Assembly (NCBI GenBank): GCA_016212925.1
Contig: JACRDF010000052.1
Span: 186,001-250,000 of the forward strand
Source of the DNA: Desulfomonile tiedjei
GTDB lineage: Bacteria; Desulfobacterota; Desulfomonilia; Desulfomonilales; Desulfomonilaceae
DNA length: 64,000 nucleotides
Direction: 5' to 3'
The notes beneath the pieces are model-generated. The model saw only the letters and a list, made by a program, of their open reading frames with translations, had not been told where the DNA came from and searched no databases. How positions within the stretch are numbered: position 1 is the first letter of the stretch; each line of letters opens with the position of its first letter. This document shows, piece after piece, positions 35,871 to 45,352 of this stretch. A program made the translations under genes and the position numbers.

Positions 35871-36461
35871 ATGCTCACCGGGGATGAACTGATACCCCGT
35901 CTCACTGGGCTCTACAGGCTCATCGATTCAGCCTATGGTGAAGCCGCGGAGGAAATGGGCTTTTCATGTGAAGGTTGCGATGGTGTGAAATGTTGCACCG
36001 TCGATCTGACTTTGCACACCTTTGCAGAAATGCTCTACTTGAGACGGGGTTTCAACGCCCTGGACACTTCCAGGCAACTGGAGATCCTTGGCCGATGTTT
36101 GGCCATGATCAAGGCCAAAGAGGATGACCCCTGCGGCGCCGTTTACCGGAACGGCGTTTGCGTGCTGAACTTCGAAGGAATTTGCTCTCTTTACGAATTT
36201 CGTCCAATGATTTGTCGCCTTGCCGGCATACGGCACTTCATCGGCCGGCCGGACGGCACCACGATGGAAAGTGGCGGATGCGCGCGCTATGAGCAAGAAG
36301 TAATAAAACAGTACCCGGATTTGAAAATTGATCGAACCTCGTATTACAGAAAAATGGCTGAAATCGAAATCGAAGTGGTACGAACCTTAGGCAAACGCAC
36401 GTCCCCTCGGACCATTTCGGAAACTCTTGGTATCGATGACCCGGACCTCCATTTGCCGTAA
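35871..36461 (+). CDS. YkgJ-family Cys-cluster protein
   Basis: 196 residues. FSCEGCDGVKCCTVDL carries the C-x2-C-x4-CC cluster; the second half has GICSLYEFRPMICRLAG, the hallmark C-x-x-Y-x-x-RP-x-x-CR of the putative zinc/iron-chelating YkgJ family. Sits downstream of the ferredoxin gene, maybe in one transcript. Second protein of this general type in the window (see 29115-29441). Biochemical function of the family is not established. Confidence 0.82.
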   Translation: MLTGDELIPRLTGLYRLIDSAYGEAAEEMGFSCEGCDGVKCCTVDLTLHTFAEMLYLRRGFNALDTSRQLEILGRCLAMIKAKEDDPCGAVYRNGVCVLNFEGICSLYEFRPMICRLAGIRHFIGRPDGTTMESGGCARYEQEVIKQYPDLKIDRTSYYRKMAEIEIEVVRTLGKRTSPRTISETLGIDDPDLHLP

Positions 36462-36627
36462 TGGGTCAATTGATGCGTGTGCGCGTATTCGGCCGGATTG
36501 GGCCAAGTCCTTGAGACAGACGTGGAAATAACCTGAGGGTTTATTGTGTACGTGTTTGTTCCTTCCTTTTTGAGAACCGAGAGCTGCTGATCTTCGGTTC
36601 GCCTTCCTGTGAAGAAATCCTGGCTTC

Positions 36628-38403
36628 ATGAACATGTTGACTCAACTAACCCGGAATCCGAAAGACAAGCGTCCCGCGGGATCTTTGCCATCATTTGATT
36701 CTTCACGTGGATTTTGGCTTCCTTTGTTTTTTTTGCTCTTTCTCTGGGGAGTAATCGTAGTTGTTGTCAATCCCATCGGAGAATTCCAGGTCAATGATGA
36801 CTGGAGTTTTCAAAGGGCACTGGAAAGACTCGCTTCTCAAGGAAAAATCGAGTCCACAGGGTGGGGACCCAACTGGGCGCCGGGTGGACCGTCCCTGATA
36901 TTCCATCTTTTGTGGGGAAGGCTGTTCACGCTTTTCGGCGGATGGTCGGCCACCACACTTAGAATATCGGTTCTGGTAATGGGTGTCCTTGGCTCGATAG
37001 GGATGTTGATGTTGCTGCGGCGGTGCGCAGGCAGTGAGTGCTTTGCGCTCTGGGGAACCCTCACGTTCCTCCTAAACCCACTGGTTCTGTCTCAGTGCTT
37101 CACCTACATGAGCGATGTTACGTTCGCCGCTGTGACCCTGTTTTCAGTATTGTTCGTTTACGTGGCGGTACGAAGGGGAGGCATTCCCTTCTTGGTCGTG
37201 GGTTTAGTATTGGCCTTGTGCTCAATTCTCACAAGACAGCTCGGATTGGTTGTGCCCGCGGCTCTCCTCGGAGCATGGGCACTGCATCCTGGAGTCAGGC
37301 CACTGAGCACCGTGTGGATGCTGGTCCTAATTGTGTCGATCGTTCTGGCGCCCTGGTTAGCATACGAGTATTTCCTTTCTTGGACAGGTGGCACCCCGTT
37401 AACCCAACACCAGGTGCTGTACAATGTTTTGCGTCACCCTCAGGCAAAGGGGTTCTTCGGGTATCTAGCGTTTCTCGCTGCCAACTGCGCAATTGCTTTT
37501 GCCTATGTCGGTTTTCTTATTTCGCCCGTATTGGCGCTCAGATTGCCTTCTTATCTCAAGTGGAAGCCATTCGCGTATTTCGCTGCGGCACTTACAGCCG
37601 CTTGCCTACTTTTCGAGTCGGCTCTGCTCGCGGGTCTGATTGACCCACCGGTCGGGTTCTTGCGCAATGTTATATTTGATTTCGGTATCGGCCCCATACT
37701 GCTCAAAGATACGTACATAATGGAAATCCAGCGGACCATCGGTCTTCCCAAGGCTTTGTTTTATTTGTTGGTTTATTGGGCTGCTCTTTTTGCCGCGGTG
37801 TTGGGGTGCGGGATTTGCGAATCCCTGAGGCATCTGTTCACGGAAGAGGAGGGCTATCGCCAAGAGCCCAGGGGCTTTCTCTCCACTTTTTGCCTGCTGG
37901 CGGCCCTGTTATACCTGGGGGTGATAATCTTGTCCGGGTTTCACGATCGGTACCTGATCCCGGTCTGCATGTGGCTCATTGTCTGGTTTGTGGCCGACAA
38001 GCCAAGCGACAAGGCCTTGCCCGTTCGACGGTTGACCTGGATCCCGGCTGCCGTCCCATTGGTGCTCATGGGTCTGTTCGCGGTGATTGGAACTCATGAC
38101 TTCATGTCCATGAAACGGTCCCTCCATCAGGCACAAAATTACCTGGTCGCAGATCTGCATGTGAACCCGTGCCATGTTGATGGAGGCTTCGAATTCAATG
38201 GATACCGGTGCTATCGGCCTGATTTTATGCCTAAACAGGGTCTGAGCTGGTGGTGGGTCGAACAAGAGGACTACCTATTGGCGATGGGCCCTCTGCCTGA
38301 CTACAGTGTGGTCCGAACATTTCCCTTCCCGCGCATTATAGGAGGGCAGGCTGCCGTATATGTTCTCAAGCCTGACGAACCCGCCAGCGCCGGTGGACAT
38401 TGA
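36628..38403 (+). CDS. GT-C-fold integral membrane glycosyltransferase
   Basis: 591 residues with about eleven hydrophobic helices. Immediately after the first helix is FQVNDDWSFQRALERLASQG; the NDDW acidic pair in the first periplasmic loop is the catalytic hallmark of GT-C enzymes (ArnT/PMT-like, undecaprenyl-phosphate-sugar users). A soluble C-terminal segment (~510-591) lies after the last helix. Twelve bases upstream of miaA, so possibly co-transcribed with it. Specific sugar and acceptor unknown. Confidence 0.75.
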   Translation: MNMLTQLTRNPKDKRPAGSLPSFDSSRGFWLPLFFLLFLWGVIVVVVNPIGEFQVNDDWSFQRALERLASQGKIESTGWGPNWAPGGPSLIFHLLWGRLFTLFGGWSATTLRISVLVMGVLGSIGMLMLLRRCAGSECFALWGTLTFLLNPLVLSQCFTYMSDVTFAAVTLFSVLFVYVAVRRGGIPFLVVGLVLALCSILTRQLGLVVPAALLGAWALHPGVRPLSTVWMLVLIVSIVLAPWLAYEYFLSWTGGTPLTQHQVLYNVLRHPQAKGFFGYLAFLAANCAIAFAYVGFLISPVLALRLPSYLKWKPFAYFAAALTAACLLFESALLAGLIDPPVGFLRNVIFDFGIGPILLKDTYIMEIQRTIGLPKALFYLLVYWAALFAAVLGCGICESLRHLFTEEEGYRQEPRGFLSTFCLLAALLYLGVIILSGFHDRYLIPVCMWLIVWFVADKPSDKALPVRRLTWIPAAVPLVLMGLFAVIGTHDFMSMKRSLHQAQNYLVADLHVNPCHVDGGFEFNGYRCYRPDFMPKQGLSWWWVEQEDYLLAMGPLPDYSVVRTFPFPRIIGGQAAVYVLKPDEPASAGGH

Positions 38404-38415
38404 GAGCGTTGCCTT

Positions 38416-39339
38416 GTGGCTGGAAATATTCCCAAAATAGTAGTTGTCGCCGGCCCGACTGCCTCGGGTAAGACAGCAGTCGGAATCAGGTTGGCCGAAA
38501 GATTCTCCGGCGAGATTGTTTCAGCCGATTCCGTTCAGGTCTACAGATACCTCGATATCGGCTCGGCAAAACCCACAGCGGAAGAACGAGAGCGAATCGC
38601 TCATCATATGATAGACATTCGTGACCCTGATGAAGAGTTCTCCGCGGGAGATTACGTGAGGGAGGCTCGAGCAACCATTGGGAAAATCCTGCAAAAGGGA
38701 CGCGTTCCCTTTGTGGTTGGGGGAACCGGGCTCTATATTAGATCCCTGTTGGGAGGCATGGCCGACTTACCTCCCGCCCAACCTGCACTGAGAAGCCGGA
38801 TGCTGGAAGCGGAAGCAGACTCGAAAGGAACCTTATTTGCAAGGCTGGAGCAAGTCGACCCTGCAACGGCGCGCAGTACGCCGCCTGATAATATCCCCAG
38901 AATCATTCGAGCCCTTGAGGTCTTCGAAGTGACGGGAAAAACCATGTCGCAGGTTCAGGAAGAACACGGCTTCCGGGATCGGCCTTACGGGCACATTTTT
39001 ATATGTTTGTCGTTGGAAAAGTCACTTTTGTACGAACGTATTGATAAGCGAGTTGACAGTATGATAGAAGGTGGATTATTGGAGGAAGTAGTCTCTTTGT
39101 ACGAGCGCGGGTATTCCCCAAATCTCAATTCCATGCAAAGTCTGGGATATAGGCACATCGGCATGATATTGTCCGGACAGATTGAAACCCAGGAAGCAAT
39201 CCGGCTCATGAAAAGAGATACCCGACACTACGCCAAAAGACAGTTAACATGGTTTCGTTCCGAACCCGGGGTTTTGTGGTGTGATCCTGAAGAAATCGCA
39301 GGGATCGGATTGATGGTTACTAATTTTCTCGAGCGCTGA
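38416..39339 (+). CDS. miaA: tRNA dimethylallyltransferase MiaA
   Basis: 307 residues with a GTG start. P-loop VVAGPTASGKTAVGIRLA, IVSADSVQVYRYLDIGSAKP (DSxQxYxxLDIGTAKP motif), HHMIDIRDPDEEFSAGDY, VVGGTGLYIRSLL and the C-terminal SLGYRHI and DTRHYAKRQLTWF. It adds an isopentenyl group to A37 of tRNAs reading UNN codons. Followed by hfq, the classic miaA-hfq order. Confidence 0.96.
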   Translation: MAGNIPKIVVVAGPTASGKTAVGIRLAERFSGEIVSADSVQVYRYLDIGSAKPTAEERERIAHHMIDIRDPDEEFSAGDYVREARATIGKILQKGRVPFVVGGTGLYIRSLLGGMADLPPAQPALRSRMLEAEADSKGTLFARLEQVDPATARSTPPDNIPRIIRALEVFEVTGKTMSQVQEEHGFRDRPYGHIFICLSLEKSLLYERIDKRVDSMIEGGLLEEVVSLYERGYSPNLNSMQSLGYRHIGMILSGQIETQEAIRLMKRDTRHYAKRQLTWFRSEPGVLWCDPEEIAGIGLMVTNFLER

Positions 39340-39432
39340 TCAGCGGTGCGAGATTTTTTCCCATGAACGCGCAAGCCTTTGAATGTGGAGGCGCAAGCGC
39401 GCTCGGGGGATTAGTGCACGGGGGTGCGGAAA

Positions 39433-39666
39433 ATGCCAAAGACTCATTTCAACATTCAAGATCAATTTCTGAATCAGGTGCGAAAAGCCCGAATTAAAGT
39501 TGAAGCCCTTCTCATATCGGGCGATTCCATCAAGGGGTACGTCCGTAGTTTCGACAGCTTCTGTATCATCCTGGAAGACGCGGACGACATCAGGTTGATC
39601 TACAAGCATGCCCTGACCCAGATTAAGCCCGCAGAGACAGGGGTGAAGATCCCAGGCCTCGTGTAA
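39433..39666 (+). CDS. hfq: RNA chaperone Hfq
   Basis: 77 residues from the ATG at 39433 (a GTG three codons earlier is possible); GGGGGTGCGGAA precedes it. Sm1 motif: NIQDQFLNQVRKARIKVEAL, then GYVRSFDSFCIILE; Sm2: YKHALTQIKP. The usual KxxV and YKHA residues are present, while position VTIYLVNG is replaced by VEALLISG. Hexameric sRNA-mRNA matchmaker. Encoded directly after miaA. Confidence 0.94.
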   Translation: MPKTHFNIQDQFLNQVRKARIKVEALLISGDSIKGYVRSFDSFCIILEDADDIRLIYKHALTQIKPAETGVKIPGLV

Positions 39667-39768
39667 TACGCCGGTTGCGTTCGTGGAAGCTCCGAAGACT
39701 TGATTCTTGAAGCTACGTCTGTGATCGCGCATGGGCAGAATTGAATTATTCTTGCGCGGCAAGGGTCC

Positions 39769-42036
39769 TCAGGAACCTGACGGTACGACGCCGACGAGTG
39801 CGGAAAACCTCTCATGGTGTAGCGGAAGCCAGAGTGTGAACATGGTTCCTTCTTCGTCCGATTTCACGGAGATGGAACCATCGTGCTCCTCGACGATCTT
39901 CTTTGCAAGTGTGAGACCGATTCCGGTGCCGTAATTCTTTGTAGTGTAGAAGGGGCTAAAGATCTTTTGCAGCTCGTCAGGCGGAATCTCGCGACCCTGA
40001 TTCCCAATTTTCATCTCGAAGTAGCTTTCCGATTCGAGCCCCCCGGTCTCGCTGGCCTTCTCACTTGGAATGAAAAAGCCCGTTGAAACCGTAATGACTT
40101 CGCCGTTAGGGGAAGCCTCAATCGCGTTGGACACCAGGTTCCGGACCACCTGCTCGAACCGTTCAGGGTCCAGGGACACGTCGCCTACATGCTTTTCCAG
40201 ATTGACCTCGACGCGTAGATTCTTCTCGCCAATTCTGCCTTGATTCACGCGCAGCACGTTCTCGATTATGTCGTTGGGGTCTACTCGCTTAAGATGTATG
40301 CGTTCATGACGAGTGAAGTCGATGAGGGTGTCGAGTATCTTCTCCAGCCTTTTTATCTCGTCAATGATAATGCGGCAGGACTCTCTTTGCCCACCGGTGT
40401 CCGTTATCTCGCAGGAATCAAATTGCCTCGCTAAACGCCGGGCGAATCCGCCTATAATGGCAAGTGGCTGCCGGAGTTCATGGGCCACTTCCGCTGTATG
40501 GTCAGCGATGGCTTTTGATTTGCCCGTTTGAACTATATGTTCGTACAAGTCATCAATAATTTTAATCTTTTCAATCAGCTGTTCCCGCGAGGCTTTGACC
40601 TCCTCCTCCAAGCTTTTCCGGCGTGTAATGTCCCTCATGACGCCTTCATAACGGATTGGCCCGGTCTCCTCCGAAAGGATCGCTTTGGATCGGATGCGCG
40701 CAAACTTCTCCGCTCCGGAGGCATCTATCATGCCCACTTCCTCGTCCCAGATTGCGTCAGGGCTCATCGTGAACATGGTTTCCACCAATGCTCGGTCTTC
40801 AGGGACAACGTGGTCTTGGAGGGGAGTCTCCAAGATCTTTTCGACTGGATAGTGGATGAACTTCTCAACTTGCGTGTTGACGTAAGTGAAGTGCCCTTCT
40901 TTGTCCAGCAGGAATATGACGTCGGGGACTTCTTCAAGGAGTGTGCGATAACGACGCTCAGAATCTTTCAGCCACCGCACCATTTTCTTGCGTTCACTCA
41001 GCTCTTGTTTCAGCGATGCAGTCTTTTCCTTAACCTGCCTTTCCAATTCATCTGTTCGCACAATCATCTTTCCTGCAAGAGGTCTGACCAGGAGCACCAT
41101 TCCCAGCGTACCAAGCAGGATCAACACGACTATGATGCTGCTTGTGGAGAAAATTTGCTGTTTTACCGGCGCGTAAAGCTCGTCCTGGTCCATCTTTACG
41201 GCGATGCACCAATCCGAGTTTCGCACCGGGCCGAACGCGACTACGTCTTTGTCGTCGGCCGAAGTTTCATGACGAAGAAAGCCGCTCTGCTTCATGGCAG
41301 CCTTTTGAAGGGCCTGTCCCAGGGTCGATTCTTTTGGAATGCTTCCAGGGACTTCGTCCTTACTTCCCCGAAGAGGAAAGACCAGATCTATGCGCCCGTC
41401 GTTAATCACTCCCAGGACTGTTTCTCCCGTTTTCCCGAGGCCGGTATAGTCTTCGATGATTCGCTGCAAATGAAAGAGCCTGAACAGGATCAAATCGGTT
41501 CCTACCAGGACCGATTGTCTATCCATGATGGGAGCCCGGATTACCAAAAAGGAGCGATTTCCCATGGGGAACGGTCCATAGAAGCCGGTGTGCTTTGATG
41601 TCACTTCCGGGACAGGCCAGGCCGCTTCCGGAAGCTCCAACCCAACTTGAACGACCGTTTCCCCCTTTTTGTCCAGTCTCGTAATGCCCCAGACTTCTTC
41701 TGAATAATGGACCGCATCCAGCAGGATCTCCCCCGTAATCTCAGCGAGCTTTGCCCGACTTATCCGGCCCTGGTTATATTGCTCGAGTATTTGCCGGGCT
41801 ACGGTACGGCTTGCTATTTGGGATGCCACGTCCTTGGCCCTGGCCAGATACTCCTCCACAGCCATGGTCTTGGCGTTCATGGCAAGGACAAGATTTCTTT
41901 CCTCTTCCTTCTTCAGGTACTCGTACAAAGGGACTATTGAGGCCACCGCGACTATGACGCCAACGGTGAAAATGCCCACAACCGAGGATAGGACGAGTGA
42001 ATTCTGAAGACGTTTTGCAGGACTCTGGCCTATCAT
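39769..42036 (-). CDS. membrane sensor histidine kinase with Cache and PAS domains
   Basis: 755 residues from the ATG at 42036 with AGAGG just upstream; a TTG five codons earlier is less likely. First membrane helix ~15-40, a large periplasmic Cache-like sensor (~40-300, including GLGKTGETVLGVINDGRIDL and NSDWCIAVKMDQDELYAPV), second helix (~305-330), coiled coil, PAS domain (~365-480), HisKA H-box AEVAHELRQPLAIIGGF, and HATPase with NLVSNAIEASPNGE, GNQGREIPPDEL and GTGIGLTLAKKI. The D-box reads NQGREIP, a variant found in related kinases. dCache sensors often bind small organic ligands. No regulator gene is adjacent. Confidence 0.9.
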   Translation of the reverse strand: MIGQSPAKRLQNSLVLSSVVGIFTVGVIVAVASIVPLYEYLKKEEERNLVLAMNAKTMAVEEYLARAKDVASQIASRTVARQILEQYNQGRISRAKLAEITGEILLDAVHYSEEVWGITRLDKKGETVVQVGLELPEAAWPVPEVTSKHTGFYGPFPMGNRSFLVIRAPIMDRQSVLVGTDLILFRLFHLQRIIEDYTGLGKTGETVLGVINDGRIDLVFPLRGSKDEVPGSIPKESTLGQALQKAAMKQSGFLRHETSADDKDVVAFGPVRNSDWCIAVKMDQDELYAPVKQQIFSTSSIIVVLILLGTLGMVLLVRPLAGKMIVRTDELERQVKEKTASLKQELSERKKMVRWLKDSERRYRTLLEEVPDVIFLLDKEGHFTYVNTQVEKFIHYPVEKILETPLQDHVVPEDRALVETMFTMSPDAIWDEEVGMIDASGAEKFARIRSKAILSEETGPIRYEGVMRDITRRKSLEEEVKASREQLIEKIKIIDDLYEHIVQTGKSKAIADHTAEVAHELRQPLAIIGGFARRLARQFDSCEITDTGGQRESCRIIIDEIKRLEKILDTLIDFTRHERIHLKRVDPNDIIENVLRVNQGRIGEKNLRVEVNLEKHVGDVSLDPERFEQVVRNLVSNAIEASPNGEVITVSTGFFIPSEKASETGGLESESYFEMKIGNQGREIPPDELQKIFSPFYTTKNYGTGIGLTLAKKIVEEHDGSISVKSDEEGTMFTLWLPLHHERFSALVGVVPSGS

Positions 42037-42364
42037 GGAGCCTCTATCCAAGAGCCATCGCGGGAAATTGCACGTCAGCCAAGATACATTATAGCAGTGT
42101 TTTTCATGGGTACAAAAAACTCGATGTGCCGGCCTCGTGGTCGTAGAGATAGGCGACGCGGGAAATCTCCCGTCGAATTAGGCGGATTCTCGGAATCCAA
42201 GAGAGCGCTTGGTCACGCGTGGGTGTCGCTGAGTCATTCGGAACACGGGACAAACCTTCTCGAATCTCGCGCTTTTTCAAAAAGGTAGGTGACAGCGTGA
42301 ATTTGAGAAATGGCTACTCTGAGTCGGCTAGCCTTTATGCCGCTTGTATGATCGCTCACTCGTT
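42037..42364. other. 328-base intergenic region
   Basis: Between the propeller gene stop and the kinase start. One imperfect palindrome (cgacgcgggaaatctcccgtcg, about 42152-42173) is visible; no gene is apparent. Confidence 0.45.
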
Positions 42365-43438
42365 CTACGCCTCCAGGGCGTACAGATTTCCATCTCCGCA
42401 TCCGAAGTAGACAACCCCTCCGTGTACGGACGGGCAGGAGACGATCCAATTCCTCGTCTGGATGCGCCATCTTTCTTTTCCGGTTTCCTGATCCAGCCCG
42501 TAAAAAGCTCCGCCGCCACCTCCGAAATAGATGGTTCCGCGATCTACTGCCGGCGCGCACATGATCCAACCTCTGGCCTTGAACTTCCACTTTTCTTCTC
42601 CACTGGCTGTATCGACTGCATACAAGTAATGATCGTTGCTGCCGAAATACACGGTGTCATCCGCCACCACGGGCCGCGACACAATAGGATGAGACTGCCA
42701 CCAGTCCCCGGTCTCGAATCGCCATCGTTCAGTGCCCTTATCAATTGCCGCGGCGTACAAATTCCCGTCCCTACTCCCACAATAAATGGCCGCGCCGGCC
42801 ACAACCGGAGACGAGACATCTCCGCCGGTCTTGAGGGTCCACCTTTCCTTTCGCGCGTCGATGTCCACCGCGTGAAGTCGGGAATCGCCGCTGCCGAAAA
42901 AGATCACGCCCTCATGCACTACAGGAGCGGAGATCATCCAGTTTCGTGCGGAGTATTTCCAGACCGCTTGGCCTGTAAGAAGATCGACCCCGTAAAGATT
43001 TCCGTCGTTGCATGCTGCGTAGACATTCCCGTTCCAAAAGACCGGCGAGCCCATGATCCAATCACCGGCCCTGAACCTCCATTGAGATTGCCCGGATTGG
43101 GTGTCTATCCCGTACAGGTACCCATCATTGCTGCCTACACACACCAACTCACCGATCACCACAGGGGAGCAGTCCACTCTCCCGGCGGTTTGGAATCTCC
43201 ACTTTTCAGCGCCCGAGCCGGCGTCGATCGCGTACAGATTCCCGTCTCTGCTACCGCAATAGAGAATGCCGCGATCCAGACATGGAGACGACGCAACCGC
43301 CGCGGAGGTCTTGAACACCCATTTGTGCCTTTCGATTACCGGCGGAAACAATAGGTCCCTATAGTACGGCGGCAATTCTTCCTCGCGCTCGATAAGCCCG
43401 ATGATATGCCGCCTCTCTGCTTCAGTGAGTCGGCGCAT
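42365..43438 (-). CDS. cytosolic beta-propeller protein with eight PQQ-type repeats
   Basis: 357 residues without a signal peptide. After ~35 N-terminal residues come eight ~40-residue PQQ-like blades, each with a G-x-LYAID-x-x-SG-x-x-KW-x-F consensus: for example CGSRDGNLYAIDAGSGAEKW and FGSNDHYLYAVDTASGEEKW. Relatives with a signal peptide include BamB; this one lacks it and is probably cytosolic. GAGGAG 8 bases before the ATG. Last gene of a row with two ankyrin genes (97 bases after the second). Likely a protein- or ligand-binding scaffold; no quinoprotein catalytic residues can be assigned. Confidence 0.87.
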   Translation of the reverse strand: MRRLTEAERRHIIGLIEREEELPPYYRDLLFPPVIERHKWVFKTSAAVASSPCLDRGILYCGSRDGNLYAIDAGSGAEKWRFQTAGRVDCSPVVIGELVCVGSNDGYLYGIDTQSGQSQWRFRAGDWIMGSPVFWNGNVYAACNDGNLYGVDLLTGQAVWKYSARNWMISAPVVHEGVIFFGSGDSRLHAVDIDARKERWTLKTGGDVSSPVVAGAAIYCGSRDGNLYAAAIDKGTERWRFETGDWWQSHPIVSRPVVADDTVYFGSNDHYLYAVDTASGEEKWKFKARGWIMCAPAVDRGTIYFGGGGGAFYGLDQETGKERWRIQTRNWIVSCPSVHGGVVYFGCGDGNLYALEA

Positions 43439-43535
43439 TGATCACTCTCCTCAGGTTAAACGGGAAAACCCTATTCCTGCAAACTGGTATTTCCTCCGGC
43501 GGTCCGGGCGTCAGGGAAGACAATTAATCCCGTGC

Positions 43536-44210
43536 CTACTTTGCCCCGTGATCCCGCAAAAGGCCCACGATTTGGCTATGGCCCATGGATGAGGCCCACA
43601 TTAAAGCAGTCCATCCGTTCCTGTCCTTAGCTGTGACATCCGCGCCCTTCTCCACGAGAAGTCTGACAACGTCCGTCCGGCACTCGGATACTGCAATAAT
43701 CAGGGCCGTTGCCCCGTACTGGTCTTTGGCCTCTACATCCGCGCCTTTTTCCAGCAACGCTGCAGCGAGTTCCAGAGCGCCTCGGCGGCAGGCCCGCATC
43801 AACGGCGTCCATCCGTATTCGTCCCGAGCATGGACATCCGCACCTTTTTCCAGAAGCGCGACCGCCACTTCCAAGTGACCTCTTCGGCAAGCCTTCATCA
43901 ATGAGGTTGCGCCGTACTGGTCCTTTGCCTCAAGGTCCGCTCCTCTTTCCACCAGCATTTTCGCGATTTCCGGATATCCCATCGACGAAGCCCACAGCAA
44001 GGCGGTCCAGTTCGACTGGGTCGTAGCATTTGGATCCGCTCCCGCTGCCAGCAACTCTGCGACCATTTCCGTTCGACCTTCAGAGCAGGCCAGAATCAGG
44101 GGCGTGTAACCGTACTGGTCTTTGATGGTTGGATTGGCGCCTTTGGCCAACAGGGCCTTCACTTTGGCCAAATCCCCCGAACTGGCTGCACTCCAAAGCT
44201 TTTCATCCAT
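43536..44210 (-). CDS. cytosolic ankyrin-repeat protein (7 repeats), paralogue 1
   Basis: 224 residues consisting almost wholly of seven ankyrin repeats; starts directly with a half repeat (MDEKLWSAASSGDLAKVKAL) and has no signal peptide. Repeats 2-6 pair one-to-one with repeats 1-5 of the next gene upstream (44358-44933), including the distinctive ALLWASSMGYPEI, SLMKACRRGHLEV and PLMRACRRGALEL helices, so whole-gene duplication is likely, with one extra DQYGYTPLILACSEG repeat here. AAGGAG 9 bases before the ATG. Middle gene of the ank-ank-propeller row. Confidence 0.88.
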   Translation of the reverse strand: MDEKLWSAASSGDLAKVKALLAKGANPTIKDQYGYTPLILACSEGRTEMVAELLAAGADPNATTQSNWTALLWASSMGYPEIAKMLVERGADLEAKDQYGATSLMKACRRGHLEVAVALLEKGADVHARDEYGWTPLMRACRRGALELAAALLEKGADVEAKDQYGATALIIAVSECRTDVVRLLVEKGADVTAKDRNGWTALMWASSMGHSQIVGLLRDHGAK

Positions 44211-44357
44211 GAGCTTGTCTCCTTGCCCCGATCAAGAATTCCCGCACCGTCCGGGACAATAGAAGCGGATGGGCTCCATCCTGTCCGGTCAGCAATGGGT
44301 TGCGACCGACCTCAATAGAAGGGGAGGAATCCTCCCAAGCCGCCGTCCGAAATCACC

Positions 44358-44933
44358 TCACGCTTTCTCGTGTTTTTTCAGAAGGTCTACAACGTCCTTG
44401 TGGCGCATCGAGATTGCCCACATAAGAGCGGTCCAGCTATTCCTGTCACGGGCGTGGACGTCCGCGCCGCGTTCCAGGAGCAATTTGACCACGTCGGTAT
44501 GGCCCTCGGCCGCGGCCATGATCAGCGCGGTCGCACCGTATTGGTCCGCCTCTTCCAGCCGGGCCCCCGAATCCAGCAAGAGCCTCACCACATCGACGTA
44601 TCCCCTCCGCGATGCCCTCATAAGAGCGGTCCAGCCGAATTCATCGCCCGCATTCACTTGCGCTCCCGCCTCTACCAGGCGTTGAGCTACGTCGTAAAAG
44701 CCTCTGCGGCAGGCTTTCATCAGAGCGGTGGCGCCGTACTGGTCCCGCGCGTCCCTGTCCGCCCCGGCTGCCAGCAGCATTCCGACTACGTCCGAGAAGC
44801 CCATAGAGGCCGCCCACATTAAAGCACTCCAGCCAAAATCATCTTTTGCATTGGGGTCAGCGCCCAGAGAAAAAAGGCGCCGGATTTCGGCCAGGTCGCC
44901 CGAAGTCGCCGCGGTCAAGACTTTTTCGTTCAT
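44358..44933 (-). CDS. cytosolic ankyrin-repeat protein (6 repeats), paralogue 2
   Basis: 191 residues, six ankyrin repeats without signal peptide (MNEKVLTAATSGDLAEIRRL start). AGGAG 10 bases before the ATG. First gene of the row. Alternating repeat types are visible: FGWSALMWAASMG, then DQYGATALMKACRRG, DEFGWTALMRASRRG, DQYGATALIMAAAEG and NSWTALMWAISM. The outer repeats resemble each other, giving a near-symmetrical array. Function unknown; ankyrin surfaces usually bind proteins. Confidence 0.88.
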   Translation of the reverse strand: MNEKVLTAATSGDLAEIRRLFSLGADPNAKDDFGWSALMWAASMGFSDVVGMLLAAGADRDARDQYGATALMKACRRGFYDVAQRLVEAGAQVNAGDEFGWTALMRASRRGYVDVVRLLLDSGARLEEADQYGATALIMAAAEGHTDVVKLLLERGADVHARDRNSWTALMWAISMRHKDVVDLLKKHEKA

Positions 44934-45352
44934 GACTTAAAACTCCTGAATAACCGTTCAGTCTTGCCCGTAGAAGCCGGGGAAGCAGTCCGCCGCCACG
45001 CTCTCCAATCCGCCCGGCCACCAAACGGTCAAGCGATTCTGTAATTTGATTACGCAATAGGTGTGCCAAGAGGGCGCGGTAGGCACGAAGCCTGTAACAC
45101 TTGTTCGGACCGGAGTTTGTGGCACATGTTCGAATCTCCGCTCCAGGCTCAAACAGATCGCCTGTCCGGAATCTTTACATGATGTAAAGCTGTTAGCTCC
45201 GGAGAAGCATGGAGCTGGAGTCAGGCAAATTCCCGTTCAGACTCTTGATGTCATTGAGATCGGGTCCAAGGCCCGGAGTTCGGAAATGAGGGGGAAAGCA
45301 TTTGAGTAGTGGGTACAGATAACTTGAGAGCGGAGCGCTGTTGTCTAATGAG
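44934..45352. other. 419-base intergenic region
   Basis: Upstream of the ank-ank-propeller row and downstream of the radical SAM gene. Translations in all frames are short and not protein-like. A ttacatgatgtaa palindrome near 45175 (tttacatgatgtaaa) could be an operator; this is tentative. Confidence 0.4.

Noticed and set aside
45060-45150. tRNA T-loop-like GTTCGAAT stretch
   Set aside because: The flanking bases do not form a T-stem and no acceptor or anticodon stems are found.
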